Positions 26,093-36,424 of a stretch of DNA of 64,000 nucleotides are shown here, in pieces. The translations under genes and the position numbers were made by a program. How positions within the stretch are numbered: the first letter of the stretch is position 1; every line of letters starts with the position of its first letter. Origin of the DNA: Hymenobacter jeollabukensis (GTDB taxonomy: Bacteria; Bacteroidota; Bacteroidia; Cytophagales; Hymenobacteraceae); NCBI RefSeq assembly GCF_005771675.1, contig NZ_VAJM01000003.1:186001-250000 (forward strand), read 5' to 3'. The notes beneath the pieces were generated by a model, which did no database searches, had not been told where the DNA came from, and worked only from the letters and a program-made list of their open reading frames with translations.

Positions 26093-27229
26093 TTAGTTCG
26101 ACTTCTTCAGCAGGCGGCCCAGGGTGGCGTGCAGCTCCTCGCCGGTGAGGTTGGCGGCCACGATTTTGCCTTGCGGGTCGATGAGGAAGTTCTGCGGAAT
26201 GGCCTGCACGCCGTATTCCTGGGCGGCGGCGTTCTGCCAGTACTTCAGGTCCGATACCTGCGTCCAGGCCAGGCCGTCGGCCTGAATGGCCTTCAGCCAG
26301 GCGTCGCGGCCGGTGGGCTTGTCGAGCGACACGCCGAGCACGGTGAAGCCCTGGTCCTTGTAGGCGTTGAAGGCCTTCACCACGTTGGGGTTTTCGCGGC
26401 GGCAGGGGCCGCACCACGAGGCCCAGAAATCAAGCAGCACGTACTTGCCGCGCAGGCTGCTCAGGGCCACGGGCTTGCCGTCGGGGTCGTTCTGGGTGAA
26501 TTCGGGCGCCGTGGCCCCGATGGCCACTTTCTGCACGCGCTTCAGCTGCTCGGCCAGGCGCACCCCGGCGGGCGTGGCGCGCAGCGCGGGCGTGAGGCCG
26601 TTGTAGAGGGCCGCGAATTCATCGGCCTTGGGCACGTAGCCGATGGCCTTGGGCAGGGCAAACAGGCTGTAGCGGGCGCCCGGGTTGGCTTTCACGTAGG
26701 CCGCGTACACCTGCTGCTCCTGGGCGTCGAGCGGGTCGAGCTTGGCTTCCAGCGCCTTCACGGTGGCCGCGTCGCCCTGCTTTTCCTTGGGCAGGGCGCG
26801 GAATTCCTTCACGTAGGCGTCGTACTTGTCCGACAGCGGCTTGAGCTTGGCCTGCAGCTTGGCGTCCTCCACGTTCAGCGGGGTGCCGGCCACGGTGGCC
26901 TTGCTGGCCGAGTCGGCGGTGGTGACGGTGATGGTGCCCTTCTCCAGGTACAGCGTCGTCACGTCCTGCGACTTGCTGAGCGGGGCGCCGCCGTGGCTGA
27001 AGGTGAGACGGGCAGCCAGCGGCTCGGCCTGCGCGCCCTTGAACTCAAACGTGCCGTTCTGCACGGCCACCGAGTCGGTCACGCGCTGCTTGTTGAGCGC
27101 GTAGCTCAGGTAGGCCTTGGTCACGTTGGCTTTGGGGCCGAGCTTGCCTTTCAGCACGTAGGTTTCGCCGGGGGCCTGGGCGGCCGTCAGCGCGAGCAGC
27201 GCGAGGCTGCCGGAGAGTAGGGTTTTCAT
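26093..27229 (-). CDS. TlpA-like thiol:disulfide oxidoreductase with DUF4369 domain
   Basis: A 378-residue periplasmic protein. It has a signal peptide (MKTLLSGSLALLALTAAQA) and an N-terminal DUF4369 beta domain (YVLKGKLGPKANVTKAYLSY). A helical middle section precedes a C-terminal AhpC-TSA/thioredoxin domain with GATAPEFTQNDPDGKPVALS and the redox motif WCGPC (Cys273, Cys276). IPQNFLIDPQGKIVAANL carries the cis-proline. Bacteroidota have many such proteins; their partners are mostly unknown. It stands alone on the - strand. Confidence 0.93.
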   Translation of the reverse strand: MKTLLSGSLALLALTAAQAPGETYVLKGKLGPKANVTKAYLSYALNKQRVTDSVAVQNGTFEFKGAQAEPLAARLTFSHGGAPLSKSQDVTTLYLEKGTITVTTADSASKATVAGTPLNVEDAKLQAKLKPLSDKYDAYVKEFRALPKEKQGDAATVKALEAKLDPLDAQEQQVYAAYVKANPGARYSLFALPKAIGYVPKADEFAALYNGLTPALRATPAGVRLAEQLKRVQKVAIGATAPEFTQNDPDGKPVALSSLRGKYVLLDFWASWCGPCRRENPNVVKAFNAYKDQGFTVLGVSLDKPTGRDAWLKAIQADGLAWTQVSDLKYWQNAAAQEYGVQAIPQNFLIDPQGKIVAANLTGEELHATLGRLLKKSN

Positions 27230-27322
27230 CAGGAAGCGGTGAGGGTAAGCGGATACAGACGGGACGACGGGAGGAATGCGCCCACAATGACGCCATTTCA
27301 GCCGAAAGGTGGCGCGCCGGGT

Positions 27323-29980
27323 TTAGCGCACCACCACGCGGCGAGTGGCGGAGCCACAACGAAGCAGGTACACCCCGGCCGGCAGCCCCTCGACCGATAC
27401 CGTGAGGGTTTGGGCACCGGCGGGCAGCTGCATCTGCCGCTGCAGGCGGCCCCGGACATCGAGCAACTGCACGGTACGCGCGCTGGGGCTGCGCGGCAAG
27501 GCCAGCGTGACGTGGTGCTGCGCCGGGTTGGGGTAGAGGTCGGCCACGGGCGCCGTGGCCGCCCACTGGCTGGCCGTGGCCACGGCCGGGTCGTAGATGC
27601 CGACGTAGTTCATAATCAGGCTTTCGTCGCCGACGGCCGTGAAGCTGCCCCCAGCCATCAGGCGGTTGCCGACGGCTGCCAGGCCGTTCACGGCGTTGTT
27701 GGTGCCGGTGCCCAGGCTGCTCCAGGCGGAGCCGTCCCAGCGGGCCACGTTGCTGACGGCCGTGGGGCCGGCCTGCGTCAGGCGCCCGCCCACGTACACA
27801 TCACTGCCGATAACCGCCAGGGCCTGCACGGTACCCGTGACGCCGTTGCTGGTGCCGGTGCCCAGGCTGCTCCAGGCGGTGCCGTCCCAGCGGGCCACGT
27901 TATTGGCCGCCATGCCGCCGATCTGGGTGAAGCGGCCACCCGCGTAGAGCGTCGAGCCGGCGGCGCTCAGCGCGTAGATGGGGCCATTCAGGGGCGTGCC
28001 CGCCGCGCTCCAGCTGTTGCCGTTCCAGCGGGCCAGGTTGGTGACGGTGGTGCCGCCGGCGTTGTTGAACTGCCCGCCGACGTATAAATCAGTGCCCACC
28101 ACGGCCATGGCCGACGCTTGCGCGAGGGTTGGGTGCGTCAGGCCGGAGCCGAGCGGAGTCCAGGCGGTGCCGTCCCAGCGGGCAATGTTGTTGGCCGCCA
28201 CGCCGCCGGCCTGGGTGAAGGTACCGCCCACGTACACATCGGCGCCCACCACCGCCAGCGAATACACGTTGCCGTTTACACCGTTGCTGGTGCCGCTGCC
28301 CAGGCTGCTCCAGGTGGTACCGTCCCACTGGACCACGTTGTTGGCACTGACGCCGCCGGCGCTGAAGAACAGCCCGCCCACGTACACCGTTGAGCCCTTT
28401 ACGGCCACGCTGCGCACTTGCATACCCCCGGCGTACGCGCCGCTGTACAAGGGCGTCCAGCCCGCGCCGTTCCACTTCGCCACGCCTTCGACGGCCACGC
28501 CGCCAGCCTGCTGGAACAGGCCGCCCGCGTACACATCGGAGCCGTGGGCGCTGAGCGTATACAGGCTCCCATCGAAGCCGTGGAAGCCCGCGGCGCCCCC
28601 CGGGCTCAGGTTGCTCCAGCTGCTGCCCGTCCAGCGGGCAATGTTGTCGGCGCGAATGCCGCCGGCGCTCAGGAAGCGGCCGACTACGTACAGATCGGTG
28701 CCTGCCACCAGCAGGGCCTCGCCGCCGGCGCCCGCACTCAGCGGGCCCAGGCCCGTGCCCACGCGGCTCCAAGCGGTGCCGTTCCAGCGCACGAGGTAGT
28801 CGGCCACCGCGCCGTAGGCCTGCTGGAAGCCCCCCGTCACGTACATATCAGACCCCACGAAAGCTATGGCGTCGACACTGCCGTTGCTGTTGCCGTTGGC
28901 AAAGCCCGCGCCGCCCACGCGGCTCCAGCCCGAGCCGCTCCACTTCGCCAGGCAGTCGACGGTAACGCCGCCGGCCTGCTGAAAGCCGCCGCCTACATAC
29001 ACCTCGTTGCCTTGCAGCACGATGCAGTTCACCAAGCCGTTGGTGGGCGTGCCGATGCCCGAGCCCAAGGTACTCCAGTCGGTGCCGTTCCACTTGGCAA
29101 TGCGGCTGGCGCTGCGGCCCCCGGCTGTGTCGAAGGAGCCGCCCACGTACAGGTCGCCGTTGGCCGCTACCGCCAGCGCCGACACCTGGGGAATAACGCC
29201 GCTCACGCCGTTGTTGGGGCCGGTGCCCAGGGCGTCCCAGGCGGTGCCGTCCCAGCGGGCCACGCTGTTGGCGGCTACGCCGCCGGCCGCGTTGAAGCGC
29301 CCGCCCACGTACAGGTCGCCGTTGGCCGCTACCGCCAGCGCCGACACCAGCAAGGACTGCCCGCTCGCCTGGCTGAGGCCACTGCCGAGGCTGCTCCAGC
29401 TGCCGTTGCTCCACTTCGCCACGTGGTTGGCCGCCACGGTCCCGGCCGTGGTGAAGCGCCCGCCCACGTACAGGTCGCCGTTGGGGGCGGCGGCCAAGGC
29501 GTATACCGTGCCGCTCACGCCGTTATTGCCACTCACGCCGTTGTTGGTGCCCGTGCCCAGACTGCTCCAGGCGCTGCCGTCCCAGCGGGCGATGCTGCGC
29601 GCCACCACGTTGCCGGCGGTGCTAAACTGCCCGCCTACGTAAATAGTGGTGCCGATGCGTGCTACGGCGTACACGCGGTTGTTGGGGCCGGCCATGCCAA
29701 AGCCCGTTTGCCAACGTTCGTCGCCGGTGCCGAGGACTGACGCCGGGCGGAAAACGGGATGCCCGTCGGGGGCGGTGAACATGCGAAATTGGCGGGCGTC
29801 GAAGGTGCCGTGCGCCCCCGGGCGCAGGGAGCCGTCGGGGGCCAGGGCCTCCGCCAGCGAGGAAGCTGCGTCGTGGGGCGCCGCGGAGGCCAGGCCGGCC
29901 ATCAGCAGCCAGCCCAGCAAGGGCAACCAGCACTTCGACCGGCGCGACAGAAAGACGAGGGGTAAAAGAAGTAGGGGCAT
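27323..29980 (-). CDS. Large secreted 13-repeat protein with T9SS sorting domain
   Basis: An 885-residue protein from the ATG at 29980, which leaves a short leader after the -7 box; an ATG at 29995 is possible. A hydrophobic signal (LPLLGWLLMAGLASA) is followed by about 13 repeats of 50-60 residues. Each contains a variant of NVARWDGTAWSSLGTG and of ALAVVGTDVYVGGRFTQAGG, which should form beta-propeller blades. The C-terminal 85 residues (ADLYPNPAQHHVTLALP to SATRRVVVR) are a type IX sorting domain. It is probably a surface or extracellular binding protein; the ligand is unknown. Confidence 0.88.
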   Translation of the reverse strand: MPLLLLPLVFLSRRSKCWLPLLGWLLMAGLASAAPHDAASSLAEALAPDGSLRPGAHGTFDARQFRMFTAPDGHPVFRPASVLGTGDERWQTGFGMAGPNNRVYAVARIGTTIYVGGQFSTAGNVVARSIARWDGSAWSSLGTGTNNGVSGNNGVSGTVYALAAAPNGDLYVGGRFTTAGTVAANHVAKWSNGSWSSLGSGLSQASGQSLLVSALAVAANGDLYVGGRFNAAGGVAANSVARWDGTAWDALGTGPNNGVSGVIPQVSALAVAANGDLYVGGSFDTAGGRSASRIAKWNGTDWSTLGSGIGTPTNGLVNCIVLQGNEVYVGGGFQQAGGVTVDCLAKWSGSGWSRVGGAGFANGNSNGSVDAIAFVGSDMYVTGGFQQAYGAVADYLVRWNGTAWSRVGTGLGPLSAGAGGEALLVAGTDLYVVGRFLSAGGIRADNIARWTGSSWSNLSPGGAAGFHGFDGSLYTLSAHGSDVYAGGLFQQAGGVAVEGVAKWNGAGWTPLYSGAYAGGMQVRSVAVKGSTVYVGGLFFSAGGVSANNVVQWDGTTWSSLGSGTSNGVNGNVYSLAVVGADVYVGGTFTQAGGVAANNIARWDGTAWTPLGSGLTHPTLAQASAMAVVGTDLYVGGQFNNAGGTTVTNLARWNGNSWSAAGTPLNGPIYALSAAGSTLYAGGRFTQIGGMAANNVARWDGTAWSSLGTGTSNGVTGTVQALAVIGSDVYVGGRLTQAGPTAVSNVARWDGSAWSSLGTGTNNAVNGLAAVGNRLMAGGSFTAVGDESLIMNYVGIYDPAVATASQWAATAPVADLYPNPAQHHVTLALPRSPSARTVQLLDVRGRLQRQMQLPAGAQTLTVSVEGLPAGVYLLRCGSATRRVVVR

Positions 29981-30004
29981 AGAATGGAGAAACATTAAGG
30001 CTAT

Positions 30005-30012
30005 CAAAGATA
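30005..30012 (-). promoter_or_regulatory. -7 element for the 13-repeat protein gene
   Basis: On the - strand TATCTTTG matches TAnnTTTG exactly, 24 bp before the start at 29980. Confidence 0.6.
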
Positions 30013-30076
30013 AAGTGACGAGGCGGTAGATGATGCCGCCGCAGTACCGGGGGCTACCGTTGTGTGGGGTTGCATT

Positions 30077-30127
30077 CCACGCCAAACGGGCCGCACCTTC
30101 CTGAAAAGTGCGGCCCGTTTGGCGTGG
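30077..30127 (-). terminator. 20-bp hairpin after the GH97 gene
   Basis: CCACGCCAAACGGGCCGCAC pairs exactly with 30108-30127 across an 11-nt loop. It lies 52 bp past the GH97 stop on the - strand. Confidence 0.75.
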
Positions 30128-30178
30128 GTCTAGAGCAAGCGGGCCGGCTGCTCCGGCAAGCCCGGCGGCGCGGTGCGC

Positions 30179-32434
<2,256 letters not shown>

Positions 32435-32573
32435 TCACGCCCCGCGGCGGCAAGCGGCGCGTCCCCGCGCTGCGTAGCCGCGTCCCTAGCCGTCATTCAG
32501 GCGCCGCCCGCGGTTTAATGACAATAATCATCAACGCCGGGGAACTGCTGACGTATGGTAGCGGGGTTAAGGC

Positions 32574-32589
32574 ATTAAAGCGCTTTAAT
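32574..32589. promoter_or_regulatory. Perfect 16-bp palindrome before the thioredoxin/ApbE operon
   Basis: ATTAAAGCGCTTTAAT is fully self-complementary and ends 21 bp before the ATG at 32611. It stands out in this GC-rich DNA and lies where a promoter or operator is expected. No TAnnTTTG box is evident nearby, so a repressor or activator site is the best guess. Confidence 0.5.
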
Positions 32590-32610
32590 CCTGCCAACCC
32601 CACTTCCGCC

Positions 32611-33069
32611 ATGCGTTTCCTCTTTCTCTGCCTTGCCGCGCTGCTGAGCTTCTCGGGCGCCCGGGCGCAAACTCCCGCCGCCGTCACCTGGAACAACGAC
32701 CTCGTGGCGGCTCTGCAACAGGCCAAAGCCGCCAATAAGCCCGTGCTGGCCGTTTTTTCGGGCTCCGACTGGTGCAAGCCCTGCATCATGCTCAAGCAGG
32801 AAGTGTTCGACCAGCCCGAGTTTCAGCGCTACGCCCAGGACAAGCTGGTGCTGGCCCGTTTCGACTTTCTGCGCAGCAAGAAAAACAAGCTGCCCGCCGA
32901 CCAGACCAAGCGCAACGAGCAGGCCGCCGCGCAGCTCAACAAGGAAGGCTCCTTCCCGCTGGTGGTGCTGCTCTCGCCCGAAGGCAAGGTGCTGGCCAAA
33001 ACCGGCTACCGCCCCGGCGGGCCCGCCGCCTACGACGCCCACCTCAGCCAGCTGCTGACCAACCGCTAA
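32611..33069 (+). CDS. Periplasmic thioredoxin-like protein
   Basis: A 152-residue protein with a signal peptide (MRFLFLCLAALLSFSGARAQ). The thioredoxin_7-type domain has the active site SDWCKPC (Cys55, Cys58), EVFDQPEFQRYAQDKLVLAR and the later GSFPLVVLLSPEGKVL. It is the first gene of a five-gene run and is separated from apbE by 5 bp. It probably keeps a cysteine-containing partner reduced; the lipoprotein two genes on, with its GGGCGCN tail, is the obvious candidate. Confidence 0.88.
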   Translation: MRFLFLCLAALLSFSGARAQTPAAVTWNNDLVAALQQAKAANKPVLAVFSGSDWCKPCIMLKQEVFDQPEFQRYAQDKLVLARFDFLRSKKNKLPADQTKRNEQAAAQLNKEGSFPLVVLLSPEGKVLAKTGYRPGGPAAYDAHLSQLLTNR

Positions 33070-33074
33070 CTCGC

Positions 33075-34163
33075 ATGCATTCGATCTGCCGCTTGACCGG
33101 CGCGCTGCGGCGCATGGCGCCGGCCGCGCTGCTCCTGCTCGCGCTGCTGGCCGTCCCGCCGCTGGCCCGGGCGCAGGCGCCCCGGGCCGCGCCACCGCGC
33201 AACTACATGCGCGCCGCCCACCTCATGGGCTCCCGCTTCACCTTCACCGCCGTGGCCACCGACGACTCGCTGGGCTGGCGGGCCGTGCGCGCCGGCATCC
33301 GCGAAGCCCAGCGCATCGACCGCCTGTTCTCGTACTGGGATTCGACCTCGCAGGTAATCCGGATCAACCGCAACGCGGGCCTGCGGCCGGTGGTGGTCGA
33401 CCAGGAAGTGTACGACCTGATTCAGCGCACGCTGCGGCTCTCGGCCCTCAGCGGCGGCGCCTTCGACATTACCTTCGCCGGCGGGGAGAAAATCTACAAG
33501 TTCGACCGGCAGGAACACGCCGCCCTGCCCGCGCCTGCGGTGATAAAAGCCTCGGTGGCCCGCATCGACTACCGCAAAGTTATCCTCGACCCGGCCGCGC
33601 ACTCCGTGATGCTCCAGGACAAGGGCATGCGGATGAACCTGGCCGGCATTCTGCAGGGCTACGGGGTGCGCCGCGCCCAGGCGCTGATGCAGCAGATGGG
33701 CATTCGGGGCGGGCTCATCAACGGCTCGGGCGACGTGTCGTGCTGGGGCCGGCAGGCCGACGGTTCGCTGTGGCGCGTGGCCATCGGCGACCCGCAGCAC
33801 CCGCACGGCGGCATCAACAGCTGGCTCGACGTGACCGACGTGGCCGTGGTGACGGCCGGCAACTACGAGCAGTACTTCACCGTGGGCGGCAAGGTGTACG
33901 GCCACATCATCGACCCGCACACCGGCCTGCCGAGCACCGGGCTGAAGTCCGTCACCATCATCTGCCCCGACGTGGAGCTGGCCGACGGCCTCGACGAAGT
34001 CGTCTTCGTGAAGGGCGCCGAGGCCGGGCTGGCCTTTATCAACGGCCTGAAGGGCGTCGACTGCACGCTCATCACCGACGACGGCCGCACGCTCACTTCC
34101 AAGGGCATGCAGGTGCGCTACTATTCCAACCAACCGGCCCCGGCCACCGCCGCCAAACCCTGA
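33075..34163 (+). CDS. apbE: FAD:protein FMN transferase (ApbE)
   Basis: A 362-residue exported protein; the start at 33075 gives a signal sequence (RMAPAALLLLALLAVPPLAR). Family motifs are MGSRFTFTAVA, LFSYWDSTSQV, GGLINGSGDVSCWG, TAGNYEQYF, and HIIDPHTGLPSTGLKSVTII. ApbE uses FAD and Mg2+ to attach FMN covalently to threonine or serine of extracytoplasmic flavoproteins. No NqrC/RnfG-like target is encoded here, so the substrate is probably another gene of this operon or lies elsewhere. Confidence 0.93.
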   Translation: MHSICRLTGALRRMAPAALLLLALLAVPPLARAQAPRAAPPRNYMRAAHLMGSRFTFTAVATDDSLGWRAVRAGIREAQRIDRLFSYWDSTSQVIRINRNAGLRPVVVDQEVYDLIQRTLRLSALSGGAFDITFAGGEKIYKFDRQEHAALPAPAVIKASVARIDYRKVILDPAAHSVMLQDKGMRMNLAGILQGYGVRRAQALMQQMGIRGGLINGSGDVSCWGRQADGSLWRVAIGDPQHPHGGINSWLDVTDVAVVTAGNYEQYFTVGGKVYGHIIDPHTGLPSTGLKSVTIICPDVELADGLDEVVFVKGAEAGLAFINGLKGVDCTLITDDGRTLTSKGMQVRYYSNQPAPATAAKP

Positions 34164-34172
34164 TCTGACTCC

Positions 34173-34409
34173 ATGAATCTTCCTCCCATATTGCCCCGGC
34201 TGGCGCTGGGCGCGCTGCTGCTGCTGGGCGGCAGCGGCCTGACGAGCTGCGTGTCGGTGGCGGCTTACCAGAAAATGTACCTCAACGACGAGGACATGCA
34301 GCTGGCCAACAAGCGCATCGAAACCTACGAAACCAACTTCGAAAGCTACCGCGAAGGCGCCGGCGGCGCCAACGGCGGCAAAGTCGGGGGCGGCTGCGGC
34401 TGCAACTAA
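34173..34409 (+). CDS. DUF4266 lipoprotein with a GGGCGCN tail
   Basis: A 78-residue protein with lipobox LTSC (Cys26). The mature part contains YQKMYLNDEDMQLANKRIET, YETNFESYREGAGGANGG, and ends KVGGGCGCN, with Cys75 and Cys77. This is a classic DUF4266 protein, found almost always beside DUF3570 genes. The flexible Gly-rich end with two cysteines could bind metal, carry a cofactor or be modified. No function has been established to my knowledge. It is 9 bp after apbE. Confidence 0.88.
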   Translation: MNLPPILPRLALGALLLLGGSGLTSCVSVAAYQKMYLNDEDMQLANKRIETYETNFESYREGAGGANGGKVGGGCGCN

Positions 34410-34421
34410 CGGACCGCGCGC

Positions 34422-35702
34422 ATGAGCTATTCTTTCTACTTCCCTTGGCGCCGCGCCGCGCTGGCCCTGCTGCTGACCGCCGCGCCCGCCCTGACCTGGG
34501 CTCAGACCACGCCCACGCCCAACCGCGTCGACGGCTACGGCGCGCCCGCGGCGGCCCCGAGTCCGCCCAACCCGCACAACAACGGCGAAACCGAGCTGAA
34601 CATCCTCACCAGCTACTACCAGCAGGACGGCAACCACGGCGCCGTGGAGGGCGGCATCGGCACCCAGCACCTGACCGACCTGACGCCCACCATCATCCTG
34701 AACGTGCCGTTGGACTCGGTGACGCGCCTCTCGGCCAACGTGGGCATGGACGTGTACGCCTCCGCCTCCACCGACCGCATCGACTACGTGCTGTCGACGC
34801 CCTCCAGCCAGGACACCCGCTACCACGCCGACTTCGGCTACTCGCGCCAGCTGGCCGATCAGCGCACCATCGTGGGCCTGGGCGCGGGCTTTTCCAAGGA
34901 ATACGACTACCTCTCGTTCAACGTCACCGGCAGCTGGGCCCGCACTTCCGCGGACGGCAACCGCCAGCTCAGCGTAGCCGCCCAGGCCTTTTTCGACCGC
35001 GCCACCCTGATTTTGCCGGTGGAGCTGCGCACCGGCGGGGGCGGGGAGCACGGCTCCGGCTACGACACGCGCCAGAGCTACAACCTGAACCTGGTGTACT
35101 CGCAGGTGCTCACCCAGCGCGTGCAGGCAGCCATCAGCACCGAGCTGGTGGCCCAGCGCGGGCTGCTGAGCACGCCGTTTCACCGGGTGTACTTCCGCGA
35201 AACCGGCGAGGCCCGCGGCACGGCCAAAACCGAGCTGCTGCCGCGCCAGCGCTACAAATACCCCGTGGGCCTGCGCCTGAACTACTACGCCACCGACCTA
35301 GTGCAGCTGCGCAGCTACTACCGCTTCTACAACGACAACTTCGGCATCCGGGCGCACACCGTGGAGCTGGAAACGCCGGTGAAGCTCACGCCCTTCTTCG
35401 TGCTCTACCCCTTCTACCGCTACCACACCCAGACGGCCGCCAAGTACTTCGCGCCCTACCTACAGCACAGCATCAGCGACGAATACTACACCTCCGACTA
35501 CGACCTGGCCGGCTTCTCGGCCAACAAGGTAGGCCTGGGTCTGCGCTACTCGCCGGTGTACGGCATCGGCCGTTTCAAAACGCCCTTCGGCGGGCGCGTA
35601 GCCAAGTTCAAGGCCCTGGATCTGCGCTACGCCTACTACCGCCAGAGCACCGGCCTGACGGCCAACCTCGTCAGCGCCGACCTCTCGTTTACCATGCCCT
35701 AA
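34422..35702 (+). CDS. DUF3570 protein, predicted outer membrane beta-barrel
   Basis: A 426-residue protein with a signal peptide ending LTWAQT. The body alternates in short amphipathic strands (ETELNILTSYYQQDGNHGAV, TPTIILNVPLDSVTRLSANV, YKYPVGLRLNYYATDLVQL) and ends in VSADLSFTMP, as a barrel would. This is the DUF3570 family. It starts 12 bp after the DUF4266 lipoprotein and probably forms an outer membrane partner for it. Confidence 0.87.
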   Translation: MSYSFYFPWRRAALALLLTAAPALTWAQTTPTPNRVDGYGAPAAAPSPPNPHNNGETELNILTSYYQQDGNHGAVEGGIGTQHLTDLTPTIILNVPLDSVTRLSANVGMDVYASASTDRIDYVLSTPSSQDTRYHADFGYSRQLADQRTIVGLGAGFSKEYDYLSFNVTGSWARTSADGNRQLSVAAQAFFDRATLILPVELRTGGGGEHGSGYDTRQSYNLNLVYSQVLTQRVQAAISTELVAQRGLLSTPFHRVYFRETGEARGTAKTELLPRQRYKYPVGLRLNYYATDLVQLRSYYRFYNDNFGIRAHTVELETPVKLTPFFVLYPFYRYHTQTAAKYFAPYLQHSISDEYYTSDYDLAGFSANKVGLGLRYSPVYGIGRFKTPFGGRVAKFKALDLRYAYYRQSTGLTANLVSADLSFTMP

Positions 35703-35742
35703 GCTCCGCGCCGCTACTTCACCAACCAACTCCACCGCCGCC

Positions 35743-36210
35743 ATGAACACCGCCCACCTGCACCTGCTGCTCAATCATTCGCCCATCTTCGCCAGCCTGT
35801 TCGGCCTGATCCTGCTGCTGATTGCCGTGCTGCGCCGTCACGAGGCGCTGATCAACGCCGGCCTCGTCACGCTGGTCGTGGCGGCGCTGCTCACCATTCC
35901 CACCCAGCTCACGGGCGAGGGCGCCGAGGAAGTGGTGGAGCACCGCCCCGGCGTGACGCACGCGCTGATTCACGAGCACGAAGAAGCGGCCGAGCTGAGC
36001 CTGTGGGCCATGGAAGCCACCGGCTTGCTGGCCCTGGTGAGCCTGCTGGCCCGCCGCCGCGGCGCGGCCCGCGCGCCCCTGTTCACCTACCTCACCCTGG
36101 CCGGCGCCGTGGCCAGCTTCGGCCTGCTGGCGCGCACCGGCAACCTGGGCGGGCAGATCATGCACCCCGAAGCCCGCCCCGATTTCGTCGCGCCCGTCGA
36201 CGCTGACTAG
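35743..36210 (+). CDS. Integral membrane protein with four helices
   Basis: A 155-residue protein: LNHSPIFASLFGLILLLIAV, then LVTLVVAALLTIPTQLTG, an acidic histidine-rich loop (GVTHALIHEHEEAAELS), and two more helices. The layout resembles DUF2231-like membrane proteins, with histidines in HLHLLLNHSP and in the loop as possible haem or metal ligands. It is 40 bp after DUF3570 and is likely the last gene of the operon. Confidence 0.7.
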   Translation: MNTAHLHLLLNHSPIFASLFGLILLLIAVLRRHEALINAGLVTLVVAALLTIPTQLTGEGAEEVVEHRPGVTHALIHEHEEAAELSLWAMEATGLLALVSLLARRRGAARAPLFTYLTLAGAVASFGLLARTGNLGGQIMHPEARPDFVAPVDAD

Positions 36211-36235
36211 GGCCCAATCCGGAAAATCCAGGACG

Positions 36236-36325
36236 GTCATGCTGAGCGCAGTCGAAGCATCTCTACCGCTTCGTCTGGATTCGTGCAACGAAGCGGTAAA
36301 GATGCTTCGACAAGCTCAGCATGAC
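36236..36325. repeat. Palindromic repeat element (GTCATGCTGAGC type)
   Basis: The left arm, 36236-36274, begins GTCATGCTGAGCGCAGTCGA. The right arm, 36288-36325, is its near-perfect inverse. The spacer is about 13 bp. It lies in a non-coding gap and resembles the element at 44576-44703. Confidence 0.8.
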
Positions 36326-36375
36326 GTGGCCTCGTAGACTATGCTTGACTGTTCAGCAGAAGCTGATCCATAATA

Positions 36376-36408
36376 AAGGCGACTCCCGGATGGGAGTCGC
36401 CTTTTTTG
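36376..36408. terminator. Terminator between convergent operon and pheS
   Basis: AAGGCGACTCCC pairs with GGGAGTCGCCTT over GGAT, followed by a T run on the + strand and A residues on the left, so it can serve both sides. Confidence 0.88.
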
Positions 36409-36424
36409 ATGGGGTGTACGGAGC

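Noticed and set aside
26093-26095. Selenocysteine or pyrrolysine recoding at the TlpA stop
   Set aside because: The stop is TAA, which is not used for either, and no supporting structure is visible.
28418-29740. 440-residue + strand frame with repeats
   Set aside because: The repeats merely mirror the propeller repeats on the - strand.
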